NCBI GenBank assembly: GCA_963697915.1
Contig: OY969103.1
Span: 310,001-374,000 of the forward strand
DNA from: VRUE01 sp963697915
Lineage (GTDB): Bacteria > Actinomycetota > Thermoleophilia > Solirubrobacterales > 70-9
Reading direction: 5' to 3'
Length of the DNA: 64,000 bases
Shown in pieces: positions 56,570 through 64,000 of the stretch. Positions within the stretch are counted from its first letter, which is position 1, and each line of letters begins with the position of its first letter. The position numbers and the translations under genes are program-made. The notes beneath the pieces are model-generated. The model made no database searches. It was not told the origin of the DNA and saw only the letters and a list, made by a program, of their open reading frames with translations.

Positions 56570-58024
56570 GTGAACTTCATCGAGGACGTGATCGAAGCGT
56601 TCCCGTCGGCGCGGCCGGCGCTGCTCGAGGTCAGCGCCGAGGGCGAGCGCCGCCTCCACCACTTCGGCGAGCTCTTCGCCCGCTCGGCCGGGCTCTCGGG
56701 GGCTTTCGCCACCCGCGGGGTCGGCCGCGGCGACGTCGTCATGACCCTGGTCGGCAGCCGCGCCGAGTGGGTGCTGACGATGCTCGCCTGCTGGCGGATG
56801 GGCGCCGTCGCCCTCCCCTGCAACCCGCAACTGCGGCGCAAGGACCTCGAGCTGCGCGCCGCCGCCGCGGGGCCGGTGCTGGCGGTCGGCGAGGAGCGCT
56901 ACCTCGGCGAGCTGCCCGACGGCATCCCCTACATGGACATGGACGACCTCACCAAGGTCTTCGACGAGGACATGGCGCAGGAGACGCCGGCGGCGCTCGC
57001 CGACCTCGCCCCGGGCGACCCGGCGGCGATCGTCTTCACCTCGGGCACCACCGGCCAGCCGCGCGGCGTCGTCTATCCACAGAGCTACCTCGGCGGGCAG
57101 CGACTCCAGGCCGAGCACTGGTTCGGCGCCAAGCCGGGCGAGGTCTCCTGGTGCACGGCGGCGCCGGGCTGGTCGAAGTCAACCCGCAACGCCTTCGTCG
57201 CCCCCTGGCTGGGCGGCGCGGTCGCGGTCCTCCACGACGGCCGCTTCGACCCCGCCGAGCGGCTGCGGCTCTGCGCCGAGCTCGGCGTCAACGTCCTCTG
57301 CCAGGCGCCGACCGAGTACCGCATGCTCGCCACCCGGGCCGAGCTGGCGCCGATCCCCTCGCTGCGCCGCCTGGTCTCGGCCGGCGAGCCGATCGAGCCG
57401 GAGACGATCCGCCACTTCCGCGAGCGGCTCGGGCTCCCCGTCGGCGACGGCTACGGCCAGACCGAGACCGGCCCCGTGACCGGCATGCGCCTCGGCGAGG
57501 ACGACCCCGATCGCGACGGCTCGATGGGCCGGCCGCTGCCGGGGATCGAGACCCGGGTCGAGGACGGGGAGCTGCAGCTGCGGGCCGCCACCTCCCCCAC
57601 CTTCTTCGCCCACTACCTCGACGGCGAGCGCTTCGAGGGCGAGTGGTGGCCAACCGGCGACCGGGTCAGCGAGGACGACGCCGGCTACCTCTGGTTCGAG
57701 GGCCGTGCCGACGACCTGATCCTCTCCTCCGGCTACCGGATCGGCCCCTTCGAGGTCGAGTCGGCGCTCGTCTCCCACCCGGCGGTCGCCGAGGCCGCGG
57801 CGGTCGCCGCCCCCGACCCCGAGCGCGGCTCGGTCGTGCGGGCGATCGTCGTCCTCCAGGACGGGCACGAGGGCTCCGAGCGGCTCGCCGCCGAGCTGCA
57901 GGAGCACGTCAAAGCCCAGACCGCGCCCTACAAGTACCCGCGCCTGGTCGAGTTCGCCGCCGAGCTGCCGAAGACCCACAGCGGCAAGATCAAGCGCGCC
58001 GAGCTGCGCCGAGGCGGGTCCTAG
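56570..58024 (+). CDS. Acyl-CoA synthetase (AMP-forming)
   Basis: This 484-residue adenylate-forming enzyme has IVFTSGTTGQPRGVVYP (P-loop), CTAAPGWSKSTRNAFVAPWLGG, GDGYGQTETGPVTGM (A5), WWPTGDRVSEDDAGYLWFEGRADDLILSSGYRIGPFEVES (A7-A8), and THSGKIKRAELRR (A10 catalytic Lys). It would activate a short- or medium-chain acid to its acyl-CoA for the beta-oxidation genes upstream. The GTG start at 56570 follows the MMPL stop by 37 bases. It is shorter than acetyl-CoA synthetases at the N-terminus. Its stop overlaps the convergent GGDEF-EAL stop by 4 bases. Confidence 0.88.
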   Translation: MNFIEDVIEAFPSARPALLEVSAEGERRLHHFGELFARSAGLSGAFATRGVGRGDVVMTLVGSRAEWVLTMLACWRMGAVALPCNPQLRRKDLELRAAAAGPVLAVGEERYLGELPDGIPYMDMDDLTKVFDEDMAQETPAALADLAPGDPAAIVFTSGTTGQPRGVVYPQSYLGGQRLQAEHWFGAKPGEVSWCTAAPGWSKSTRNAFVAPWLGGAVAVLHDGRFDPAERLRLCAELGVNVLCQAPTEYRMLATRAELAPIPSLRRLVSAGEPIEPETIRHFRERLGLPVGDGYGQTETGPVTGMRLGEDDPDRDGSMGRPLPGIETRVEDGELQLRAATSPTFFAHYLDGERFEGEWWPTGDRVSEDDAGYLWFEGRADDLILSSGYRIGPFEVESALVSHPAVAEAAAVAAPDPERGSVVRAIVVLQDGHEGSERLAAELQEHVKAQTAPYKYPRLVEFAAELPKTHSGKIKRAELRRGGS

Positions 58025-59433
58025 CCCGCCAGGGCCTCGTCGAGGGCGACGGGGCGACCGAGGTGAAAGCCCTGCGCCATGTCGACGCCGTACTCGCGCA
58101 GCAGCTCGGTCGTCCTGTCGTCCTGGACGTACTCGGCGATCGTCATCTTGCCGAGGCCGCGGGCGATCTGGACGATCGCCTGGACGGTGAGCTGGTCGGC
58201 GTCGCTGCGCGGCATGTCGCGCACGAATGAGCCGTCGATCTTGATCAGGTCGAAGGGGATCCGCTTCAGGTAGTGGAAGGGGCCGAAGCCGGCGCCGTAG
58301 TCGTCGATCGCCACCTGACAGCCGAACTCGGTGAGGCGGTCGGCGAACCCGGTCGCCGCGTCGTAGTCGTAGACGTTGGCCGTCTCGGTGATCTCGAAGG
58401 TGCAGCGTTTGGGATCGGCGCCGCCTTCGTCGAGCCGCCGTTCGATGAACTCGAGCACCGAGACATCGGTCAGCGAGGCGCCGGAGATGTTGACGTGGAG
58501 AGAGACGGGCGCCCCCTTGCGCTCACGCTCGGCGAGCAGCTCCAGCGCGCGGGAGACGACCCAGCGGTCGAGCTCCTGGACCATGCCGGAGCGCTCCGCC
58601 GCCTCGATGAAGGAGGCGGCCGGCAGCAGCTCGCCGCCCTCGCTTGTCATCCGCAGCAGCAGCTCGTAGCGCTCGACGCTGCCCGAGGCGAGGTCATGGA
58701 TCGGCTGGGTGAAGAGGCTGAGGCGATCGTCGGTGAGCGCGTCGCGGATCCGCGCCGCGGTGGTCTGGCGCCGGTCCGGGTCGCGGCGCGGCTCGTCGGG
58801 GTGGCGGAAGAGCGTGATCTGGTTGCGCCCCCCCTCCTTGGCCCGGTACATCGCCTGGTCGGCGGCGACCAGCACCGCCTCCGGGCCGGCCTCCCGCTCG
58901 CTGCCGCCGAACATCGTGACGCCGACGCTGATCGTCGTCGGCGGCGCCTCAGGGGCCGGCCGCACCTGCTCGGCGACCTGGGCCCGCAGGTCTTCGCCCA
59001 GGTGGAGCGCCCCCTCGACGTCGGTCTGCGGCATCAGGATCGCGAACTCGTCGCCGGAAAGCCGGGCGACGATGTCGGTGGCGCGGACCCGTTCGCGCAT
59101 CACCGCGGCGACCTGGCGGATCAGGTTGTCGCCGGCGTGGTGCCCGAGCGAGTCGTTGACCGCCTTGAGGCCGTCGATGTCGATGATCATCATCGCCCCG
59201 CGGCCACCGTAGCGGGCGCTGAAGGAGACGTACTGGTCGAGTTCGGCGCGGAAGCGGCGGCGGTCGAGCAGCCCGGTCAGCGAGTCGTGATCGGCCAGGT
59301 AGCGCAACTCGGTCTCGGTGCGCTCGGCCCGCCGCAGCGCTGTCAGCACCACCTCGCGGTCCTTCTCGGAGAGTTTCGACAGCGCAGCCTCGATGGCCGG
59401 CTCGCTCTGCGCTGGGAGTCGTTCGCTCGTCAC
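58021..59433 (-). CDS. GGDEF-EAL cyclic-di-GMP protein
   Basis: The 470-residue cytosolic protein has an N-terminal coiled-coil-like part (LSEKDREVVLTALRRAERTETELRYL). The GGDEF domain has DHDSLTGLLDRRRF and ARLSGDEFAIL (SGDEF active site, conservative change). The EAL domain has SVERYELLLRM (E-L-L in place of EAL), NISGASLTD, TFEITETANV, VAIDDYGAGFGPFHYLKRIPFDLIKIDGSF. Most metal and catalytic residues of the phosphodiesterase are present, and the cyclase signature is nearly intact. No membrane or sensor domain is seen. The start at GTG 59433 has a weak AGG. Role: cyclic-di-GMP turnover, possibly linked to surface polysaccharide. Confidence 0.85.
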   Translation of the reverse strand: MTSERLPAQSEPAIEAALSKLSEKDREVVLTALRRAERTETELRYLADHDSLTGLLDRRRFRAELDQYVSFSARYGGRGAMMIIDIDGLKAVNDSLGHHAGDNLIRQVAAVMRERVRATDIVARLSGDEFAILMPQTDVEGALHLGEDLRAQVAEQVRPAPEAPPTTISVGVTMFGGSEREAGPEAVLVAADQAMYRAKEGGRNQITLFRHPDEPRRDPDRRQTTAARIRDALTDDRLSLFTQPIHDLASGSVERYELLLRMTSEGGELLPAASFIEAAERSGMVQELDRWVVSRALELLAERERKGAPVSLHVNISGASLTDVSVLEFIERRLDEGGADPKRCTFEITETANVYDYDAATGFADRLTEFGCQVAIDDYGAGFGPFHYLKRIPFDLIKIDGSFVRDMPRSDADQLTVQAIVQIARGLGKMTIAEYVQDDRTTELLREYGVDMAQGFHLGRPVALDEALAG

Positions 59434-59564
59434 CTGGGGAAGTAGACCTAACGGGGGCCCGAAATATCGGTGCCGGAGCGGAGATTCTCGCACTGCGACC
59501 CAGTTTCGGCGACGCCCCCAGCCCAATAGTTGGCTTCCCACTCGCCGCGGGTAATGTGAATGCC

Positions 59565-61529
59565 ATGCCCAACCGCCTGGCCCGGGAGACCAGTCCGTAC
59601 CTGTTGCAGCACCGCGACAACCCGGTCGAGTGGTACCCGTGGGGCGAGGAAGCGCTCTCGCTGGCGCGCGATCTCGACCGGCCGATCCTGCTCTCGGTCG
59701 GCTACTCGGCCTGCCACTGGTGCCACGTGATGGAGCGCGAGTCCTTCGAGGACGCCGAGACCGCCGCCTACATGAACGAGAACTTCGTCAACATCAAGGT
59801 CGACCGCGAGGAGCGCCCCGACGTCGATGCCCTCTACATGGAGGCGGTGCAGGCGATCAGCGGCCACGGCGGCTGGCCGATGACGGTCTTCCTCGACCCC
59901 GACGGCGTGCCCTTTTACGGCGGCACCTACTTCCCCCCCGACGAGGGCCGCGGCATGCCCAGCTTCCGGATGGTGATGGAGGCGGTGCTCGAGGCCTTCC
60001 ACAACCGCCGCGACGAGCTGCGCGAGCGGGCGCCGGGGACGCGGGCGCGACTGGGCGCGGTCAGCGCGATCGAACCGGATGAGGAAGCACCCGGCGCCGA
60101 GTTGCTCGAGGCCTCGATCGTGACCCTGACCGAGGCCGCCGACCTCGCCCGCGGCGGTTTCCGCGGCCCGCCCAAGTTCCCGCCCTCGGCGGCGCTCGAG
60201 CTGCTGCTCACCCACGGCCAGACAGTGCCGGTCGAGCGCACGCTCGACGCGATGATGGCTGGCGGCATCTACGACCAGCTCGGCGGAGGCTTCGCCCGCT
60301 ACGCGGTCGACGCCGCCTGGCTCATCCCCCACTTCGAGAAGATGCTCTACGACAACGCGCAGCTGGCCCGCGCCTACCTGCACGGCTGGCAGGCGCTCGG
60401 CCACGAGCGCTATCGCCGCGTCTGCGAGGAGACCCTCGACTGGGCGCTGCGCGAGATGCGCGGCCCCGAGGGCGGCTTCTACTCCGCGCTCGACGCCGAC
60501 TCGGAGGGCGAGGAGGGGCGCTTCTACGTCTGGACCCCGGCCGAGATCCGCGCCGTGCTCGGCGTATCGGACCCGGTGCTCGAGTATTACGGGGTGACCG
60601 AGGCGGGCAACTTCGAGGGCAGGAACATCCTCCACCTGCACGGTGGCGCCGAGAGCCAGCCGCCCGAGGGGCTGGAGGAGGCGCGGGCGGCGCTGCTCGA
60701 GGCACGGGCCGCGCGGCCCTGGCCGGGCCTCGACGACAAGCGGCTCGCCGCCTGGAACGCGTTGATGATCGGCGCCTTGGCCGAGGCCGGTGCGGCGCTC
60801 GGGCGCGAGGACTACCTCGCGGCGGCGCGGAGCGGCGCCGAGTTCGTGCTCACCGAGATGCGCGACGAGCGGGGCCGCCTGCTGCGCACCTACAAGGACG
60901 GCGAGGCGCGCCTCAACGCTTACCTCGAGGACCACGCCTTCCTGCTCGAGGCCCTGCTGACGCTCTACGAGTCGACCTTCGAGCAGCGCTGGTACGAGGA
61001 GGCGCGGGCGCTCGCCGATACGACGATCGACCGCTTCGGGGACGAGGAGCGCGGCGGCTTCTTCTCCACCTCGGACGATCACGAGCAGCTGATCGCCCGC
61101 CGCAAGGAGGTCGGCGACCACCCGGTTCCCTCCGGCAACTCTTCGGCGGCGCTCGGCCTGCTGCGCCTCGAGGCGCTGAGCGGCGAGCGCTCCTACGGGG
61201 AGTGGGCCGAAGGCGTGCTGCGCCTCGTCGCCACCGCGGCGCCGCGTCAGCCCGACGCTCTCGCGCACATCCTGCGGGCGCTCGACTTCCGCCTCGCGCC
61301 AACCAAGGAGGTCGCCCTGATCGGCGACGAGGAGGGTGAGCTGGCCGCCGTCGCCCGGGCCCGCTTCCGTCCCCACCAGGTCCTCGCCGGCGGCCCCGAG
61401 GGAAGCGACACCCCTCCCCTCCTCCGCGACCGCCCGGCCGTCGACGGCCGACCCACCGCCTACGTCTGCGAACAGTTCACCTGCCAAGCCCCAGCTCTCA
61501 CCGCGACGGCCCTCGCAGACTTGCTTTAG
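59565..61529 (+). CDS. Thioredoxin-like DUF255/YyaL (SSP411) family protein
   Basis: This 654-residue protein starts MPNRLARETSPYLLQHRDNP, followed by a thioredoxin-like domain with GYSACHWCHVMERESF (CHWC in the active-site position) and GGWPMTVFLDPDGVPFYGGTYFPP. The remaining 480 residues form an alpha/alpha toroid of six-hairpin glycosidase type (MAGGIYDQLGGGFARYAVDAAWLIPHFEKMLYDNAQLA and later ADSEGEEGRFYVWTPAEI). Activity in bacteria is unknown. An alternative GTG at 59556 adds three residues. A GC-rich hairpin follows the stop. Confidence 0.88.
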   Translation: MPNRLARETSPYLLQHRDNPVEWYPWGEEALSLARDLDRPILLSVGYSACHWCHVMERESFEDAETAAYMNENFVNIKVDREERPDVDALYMEAVQAISGHGGWPMTVFLDPDGVPFYGGTYFPPDEGRGMPSFRMVMEAVLEAFHNRRDELRERAPGTRARLGAVSAIEPDEEAPGAELLEASIVTLTEAADLARGGFRGPPKFPPSAALELLLTHGQTVPVERTLDAMMAGGIYDQLGGGFARYAVDAAWLIPHFEKMLYDNAQLARAYLHGWQALGHERYRRVCEETLDWALREMRGPEGGFYSALDADSEGEEGRFYVWTPAEIRAVLGVSDPVLEYYGVTEAGNFEGRNILHLHGGAESQPPEGLEEARAALLEARAARPWPGLDDKRLAAWNALMIGALAEAGAALGREDYLAAARSGAEFVLTEMRDERGRLLRTYKDGEARLNAYLEDHAFLLEALLTLYESTFEQRWYEEARALADTTIDRFGDEERGGFFSTSDDHEQLIARRKEVGDHPVPSGNSSAALGLLRLEALSGERSYGEWAEGVLRLVATAAPRQPDALAHILRALDFRLAPTKEVALIGDEEGELAAVARARFRPHQVLAGGPEGSDTPPLLRDRPAVDGRPTAYVCEQFTCQAPALTATALADLL

Positions 61530-61540
61530 ACGCTTCTCCC

Positions 61541-61612
61541 GCGGGTGGCGTGGGGTTGGGGTGTGGGGGCGGGTGAGCCCGCACACCCCTGCCCCGCGAC
61601 AGGACCCGCGGG
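61541..61612. terminator. Palindromic GC-rich element after the YyaL gene
   Basis: GGGGTGTG... CGGG (61558-61573) pairs with CCCGCACACCCC (61578-61589) with a small bulge. Outer GCGGGT (61541) matches ACCCGC (61604). The segment 61592-61608 is the reverse complement of the 17-base shoulder found at the terminator at 30277-30293, and both hairpins have the same TCACC loop. Confidence 0.65.
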
Positions 61613-61643
61613 CCAGTCGCCCGATTTGCAAGTATGGGCCGCA

Positions 61644-64000
61644 GTGCGCGGCTCTCTCTTCACCTTCCCAGCCGGCCGCAGGTCGAAGTGGATCGTCTTC
61701 GCCGTCTGGTTCGTAGCGATCTTCATCGCCGCCGGTCCCGCCGGGCTGCCCGAAAAGTTCGAAGAGGCCGAAAACAACGAGGCGACCTCCTACCTGCCGG
61801 AGTCGGCCGAATCGACCGGCGCGCTGGAAGCGACCGAAGCGCTGCAGGACGGCGAACTGGCGCCCGCGGTGATCATCTACCGGCGCGAGTCGGGCCTCAC
61901 CGCCGCCGACCAGCGCCAGATCGTCGAGGACGTCGGCGCGATGACCGAAGAGCGCTTCGAAGGCGTGATCCCCGACGGCGCGACGGCCGCCGCCGGGGGC
62001 GAGGAAACCGGCGGCGAGACCAGTGGCGCGGCGAGCTCGCCCTCTGGTGGGGGCGGCGAGGGTGGCACGGCGAGCGGCGAAATCGGCTGCGCCAGCGCGA
62101 CCACGACGATCCCCGGCCAGCCCGCGGACTATGCCCCCTTCGTCGGCCCGGTCTGCTCGAGCGACGGCAAGGCGGCGATCGTCACCGCCTACATCGCCGG
62201 CAACGGCGAGGGCGAACGGGTCCTCGACCCGGTCAAGTTCTGGCGCGAGACCATCAACAACGAGTCCGGCGGCCTGGAAGCGAAGATCACCGGCGGCGCC
62301 GGCTTCTCCGCGGATGGGATCGAAGTCTTCGAAGAAATCGACTCCACCCTGCTGCTGGCGGCGCTCAGCCTGGTCATCTTCCTGCTGATCGTCATCTACC
62401 GCTCGCCGTTCTTCTTCCTCGTCCCCCTGATCGCGGTGATCTTCGCCGAGATGCTCTCGCGCTCGATCGGCTACGGCGTCTCCGAGCTGGGGGTGGCGAT
62501 CAACGGCCAGTCGAGCTCGATCATGTCGGTCCTCGTCCTCGGCGCCGGCACCGACTACGCCCTGCTCTTAGTCGCCCGCTACCGCGAGGAGCTCCACCAC
62601 ACCACCGACCGCCACGAGGCGATGCGCACCGCGCTTGCCTCCGCCGGACCGGCGATCCTCGCCTCGGCGGCGACCGTGATCGCGGCCCTGCTCTGCCTGA
62701 TGCTGGCCAAGGTCAACGGCACCGCCGGCCTCGGCCCGATCGCCGCGATCGGGATCGCCTGCGCGGCGCTCTCGATGCTGACCCTGCTGCCGGCGCTGCT
62801 GACGATCTTCGGCCGCCGCGCCTTCTGGCCCTTCGTCCCGCACACGCCGGAGACCGCGCCCGTGGCCAGCACCGCCTCCGACCGCGCCCGCGCCGCGATC
62901 GTCGACGGCAACGGCGCCGGCGCCCTGCTCCGGGTGATCGCCGCCAGCCTCCTGGTCCTCGTCCTGCTGCCCCTGGTCCTGCTCAACTGGATCCTGCGCC
63001 GGATCACCCGCGGCCACCTCCCCTCGCTGATCGTCGGACCGCTGGACCGGGCGGTGTTCACCCCCTACGAGATTCGCCGCCACCAGCTAGAGCACGCGGC
63101 CGACACCACCCACGGCTTCTGGAAACGGGTCGGCGACCGCGTCGCCAGGGGGCCGCGGCGGGTCATGGTCGGCTCGACCGCGCTGCTGCTGATCCTCTGC
63201 GCCGGCTTCACCTTCTTCTCCACCGACCTGACCAGCGAAGACTTCTACCGCTCCGAAGTCGAATCGACCGAAGGCCAGAAACTGCTCAGCAAGAGCTTCC
63301 CCTCGGGGACCACGGCGCTGACCGACATCATCGTCAGCGAACCTTCCGAAGTGCAGGCGGTGAGCCAGGCGGTCGCCGACGTCGACGGGGTCGAGGCGGT
63401 CTCGCCGCCGGTCGCCGAAGGGCCGCCGGGCATCCTCGTCCAGGCGACGCTGGAACCCGACCCCTACTCGACCGCCGCCTTCGACCTGGTCGAACCGATG
63501 CGGGAAGCCGCCCACGACGTCTCCCCCGCGGCCCTGATCGGCGGCCCGACCGCGGTCGAATTCGACGTCCGCGACGCCGCCGCCCGCGACTCGCTCGTGA
63601 TCCCGCCGATCGTCCTCGTCGTCATCTTCCTGATCCTGGTCGGACTGCTGCGGGCGCTGGTCGCGCCGCTGGTCCTGATCGGCACGGTGATCCTCAGCTT
63701 CATGGCCGCGCTGGGCGTCGGCTACTTCGTCTTCGACGTCCTCTTCGGCTTCCCCGGCTCGGACCCGTCGCTGCCGCTCTTCGTCTTCGTCTTCCTCGTC
63801 GCGCTCGGCGTCGACTACAACATCTTCCTCATCGCCCGCGCTCGCGAGGAGACGCTCAAACACGGCTCCGAACAGGGGATCCTGCGGGCCCTCGCGGTCA
63901 CCGGCGCGGTCATCACCAGCGCCGGCATCGTCCTCGCCGGCACCTTCTCGGTCCTCGCCACGCTGCCGCTCACCTTCCTCACCGAGCTCGGCTTCGTCGT
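61644..64000 (+). CDS. MMPL-family RND transporter, 3' end outside window
   Basis: The reading frame from GTG 61644 is open to the end of the window (785 codons). Its N-terminus has a basic start and helix 1 (KWIVFAVWFVAIFIAAGPAG), then an outer loop with a Gly/Ser-rich spacer (GEETGGETSGAASSPSGGG). The first membrane block is around LLLAALSLVIFLLIVIYRSPFFFLVPLIAV. GAGTDYALLLVARYREEL and later VALGVDYNIFLIARAREE are the paired proton-relay motifs (TDYA, VDYN). It probably exports a lipid or drug. Its in-frame start is unclear because an ATG at 61634 lies in another frame. It follows the YyaL terminator. Confidence 0.87.
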   Translation, partial: MRGSLFTFPAGRRSKWIVFAVWFVAIFIAAGPAGLPEKFEEAENNEATSYLPESAESTGALEATEALQDGELAPAVIIYRRESGLTAADQRQIVEDVGAMTEERFEGVIPDGATAAAGGEETGGETSGAASSPSGGGGEGGTASGEIGCASATTTIPGQPADYAPFVGPVCSSDGKAAIVTAYIAGNGEGERVLDPVKFWRETINNESGGLEAKITGGAGFSADGIEVFEEIDSTLLLAALSLVIFLLIVIYRSPFFFLVPLIAVIFAEMLSRSIGYGVSELGVAINGQSSSIMSVLVLGAGTDYALLLVARYREELHHTTDRHEAMRTALASAGPAILASAATVIAALLCLMLAKVNGTAGLGPIAAIGIACAALSMLTLLPALLTIFGRRAFWPFVPHTPETAPVASTASDRARAAIVDGNGAGALLRVIAASLLVLVLLPLVLLNWILRRITRGHLPSLIVGPLDRAVFTPYEIRRHQLEHAADTTHGFWKRVGDRVARGPRRVMVGSTALLLILCAGFTFFSTDLTSEDFYRSEVESTEGQKLLSKSFPSGTTALTDIIVSEPSEVQAVSQAVADVDGVEAVSPPVAEGPPGILVQATLEPDPYSTAAFDLVEPMREAAHDVSPAALIGGPTAVEFDVRDAAARDSLVIPPIVLVVIFLILVGLLRALVAPLVLIGTVILSFMAALGVGYFVFDVLFGFPGSDPSLPLFVFVFLVALGVDYNIFLIARAREETLKHGSEQGILRALAVTGAVITSAGIVLAGTFSVLATLPLTFLTELGFV

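Overview
The window is GC-rich bacterial DNA, roughly 70 percent by eye. Genes are tightly packed, with many ATGA/GTGA start-stop overlaps and frequent GTG or TTG starts. The gene content points to an actinobacterium: a fadA2-fabG4-htdX-like beta-oxidation block, GTP-type PEP carboxykinase, a DUF4333 lipoprotein, an AbiEi/DUF559 protein and MMPL transporters. The style suggests Thermoleophilia (Solirubrobacterales), but no rRNA or other phylogenetic marker is present, so this is an inference. No rRNA, tRNA or CRISPR array was seen.

Layout. 1-2283: the end of a B12-binding mutase subunit, an AbiEi/DUF559 nuclease-like gene bracketed by two copies of a palindromic repeat, and a possible zinc-ribbon protein. 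2284-21740: a large exopolysaccharide locus with an initiating sugar transferase, a PssD/PssE (Alg14/Alg13-like) pair, a polysaccharide lyase, two deacetylases, three other glycosyltransferases, an asparagine synthase, a Wzz/BY-kinase fusion, a Wzy-like polymerase and a Wzx-like flippase. It closes with an unusual quartet of two ATP-grasp and two GNAT/FemAB-like proteins. 21784-37967: mixed metabolic and surface genes, including a MaoC hydratase, a 959-residue collagen-like protein, a kinase, a CAP protein, a CoA-ester lyase, PEPCK, an O-antigen-ligase-like protein, a glycoside hydrolase and a UDP-sugar dehydrogenase. 37953-43258: a fused PabA-PabB, PabC, and an acyl-CoA ligase operon ending in a small Fe-S protein.

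43293-47324 is a complete IS1595-family element with 30-bp terminal inverted repeats and an 8-bp target duplication. It carries several passenger genes and has landed in a CRP-like palindrome. 47466-58024 is a lipid block: thiolase, FabG4, HtdX, two acyl-CoA dehydrogenases, an HxlR regulator, an MMPL transporter and an acyl-CoA synthetase. 58021-64000 holds a GGDEF-EAL protein, a YyaL/SSP411 homologue and an MMPL transporter that runs off the end.

The most unusual signal is a palindromic repeat with 13-bp arms ACGCGTTTTCCCT and AGGGARAACGCGT around the loop CTATTTC. It occurs four times. Two copies lie in frame inside coding sequences and read as RVFPEIEGKR, and one of these, with a second copy at the stop codon, brackets the DUF559 nuclease-like gene. 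A separate, longer two-part palindrome lies in frame in the linker of the PabA-PabB fusion. These look like protein-invading palindromic elements, comparable in principle to the Rickettsia palindromic elements.
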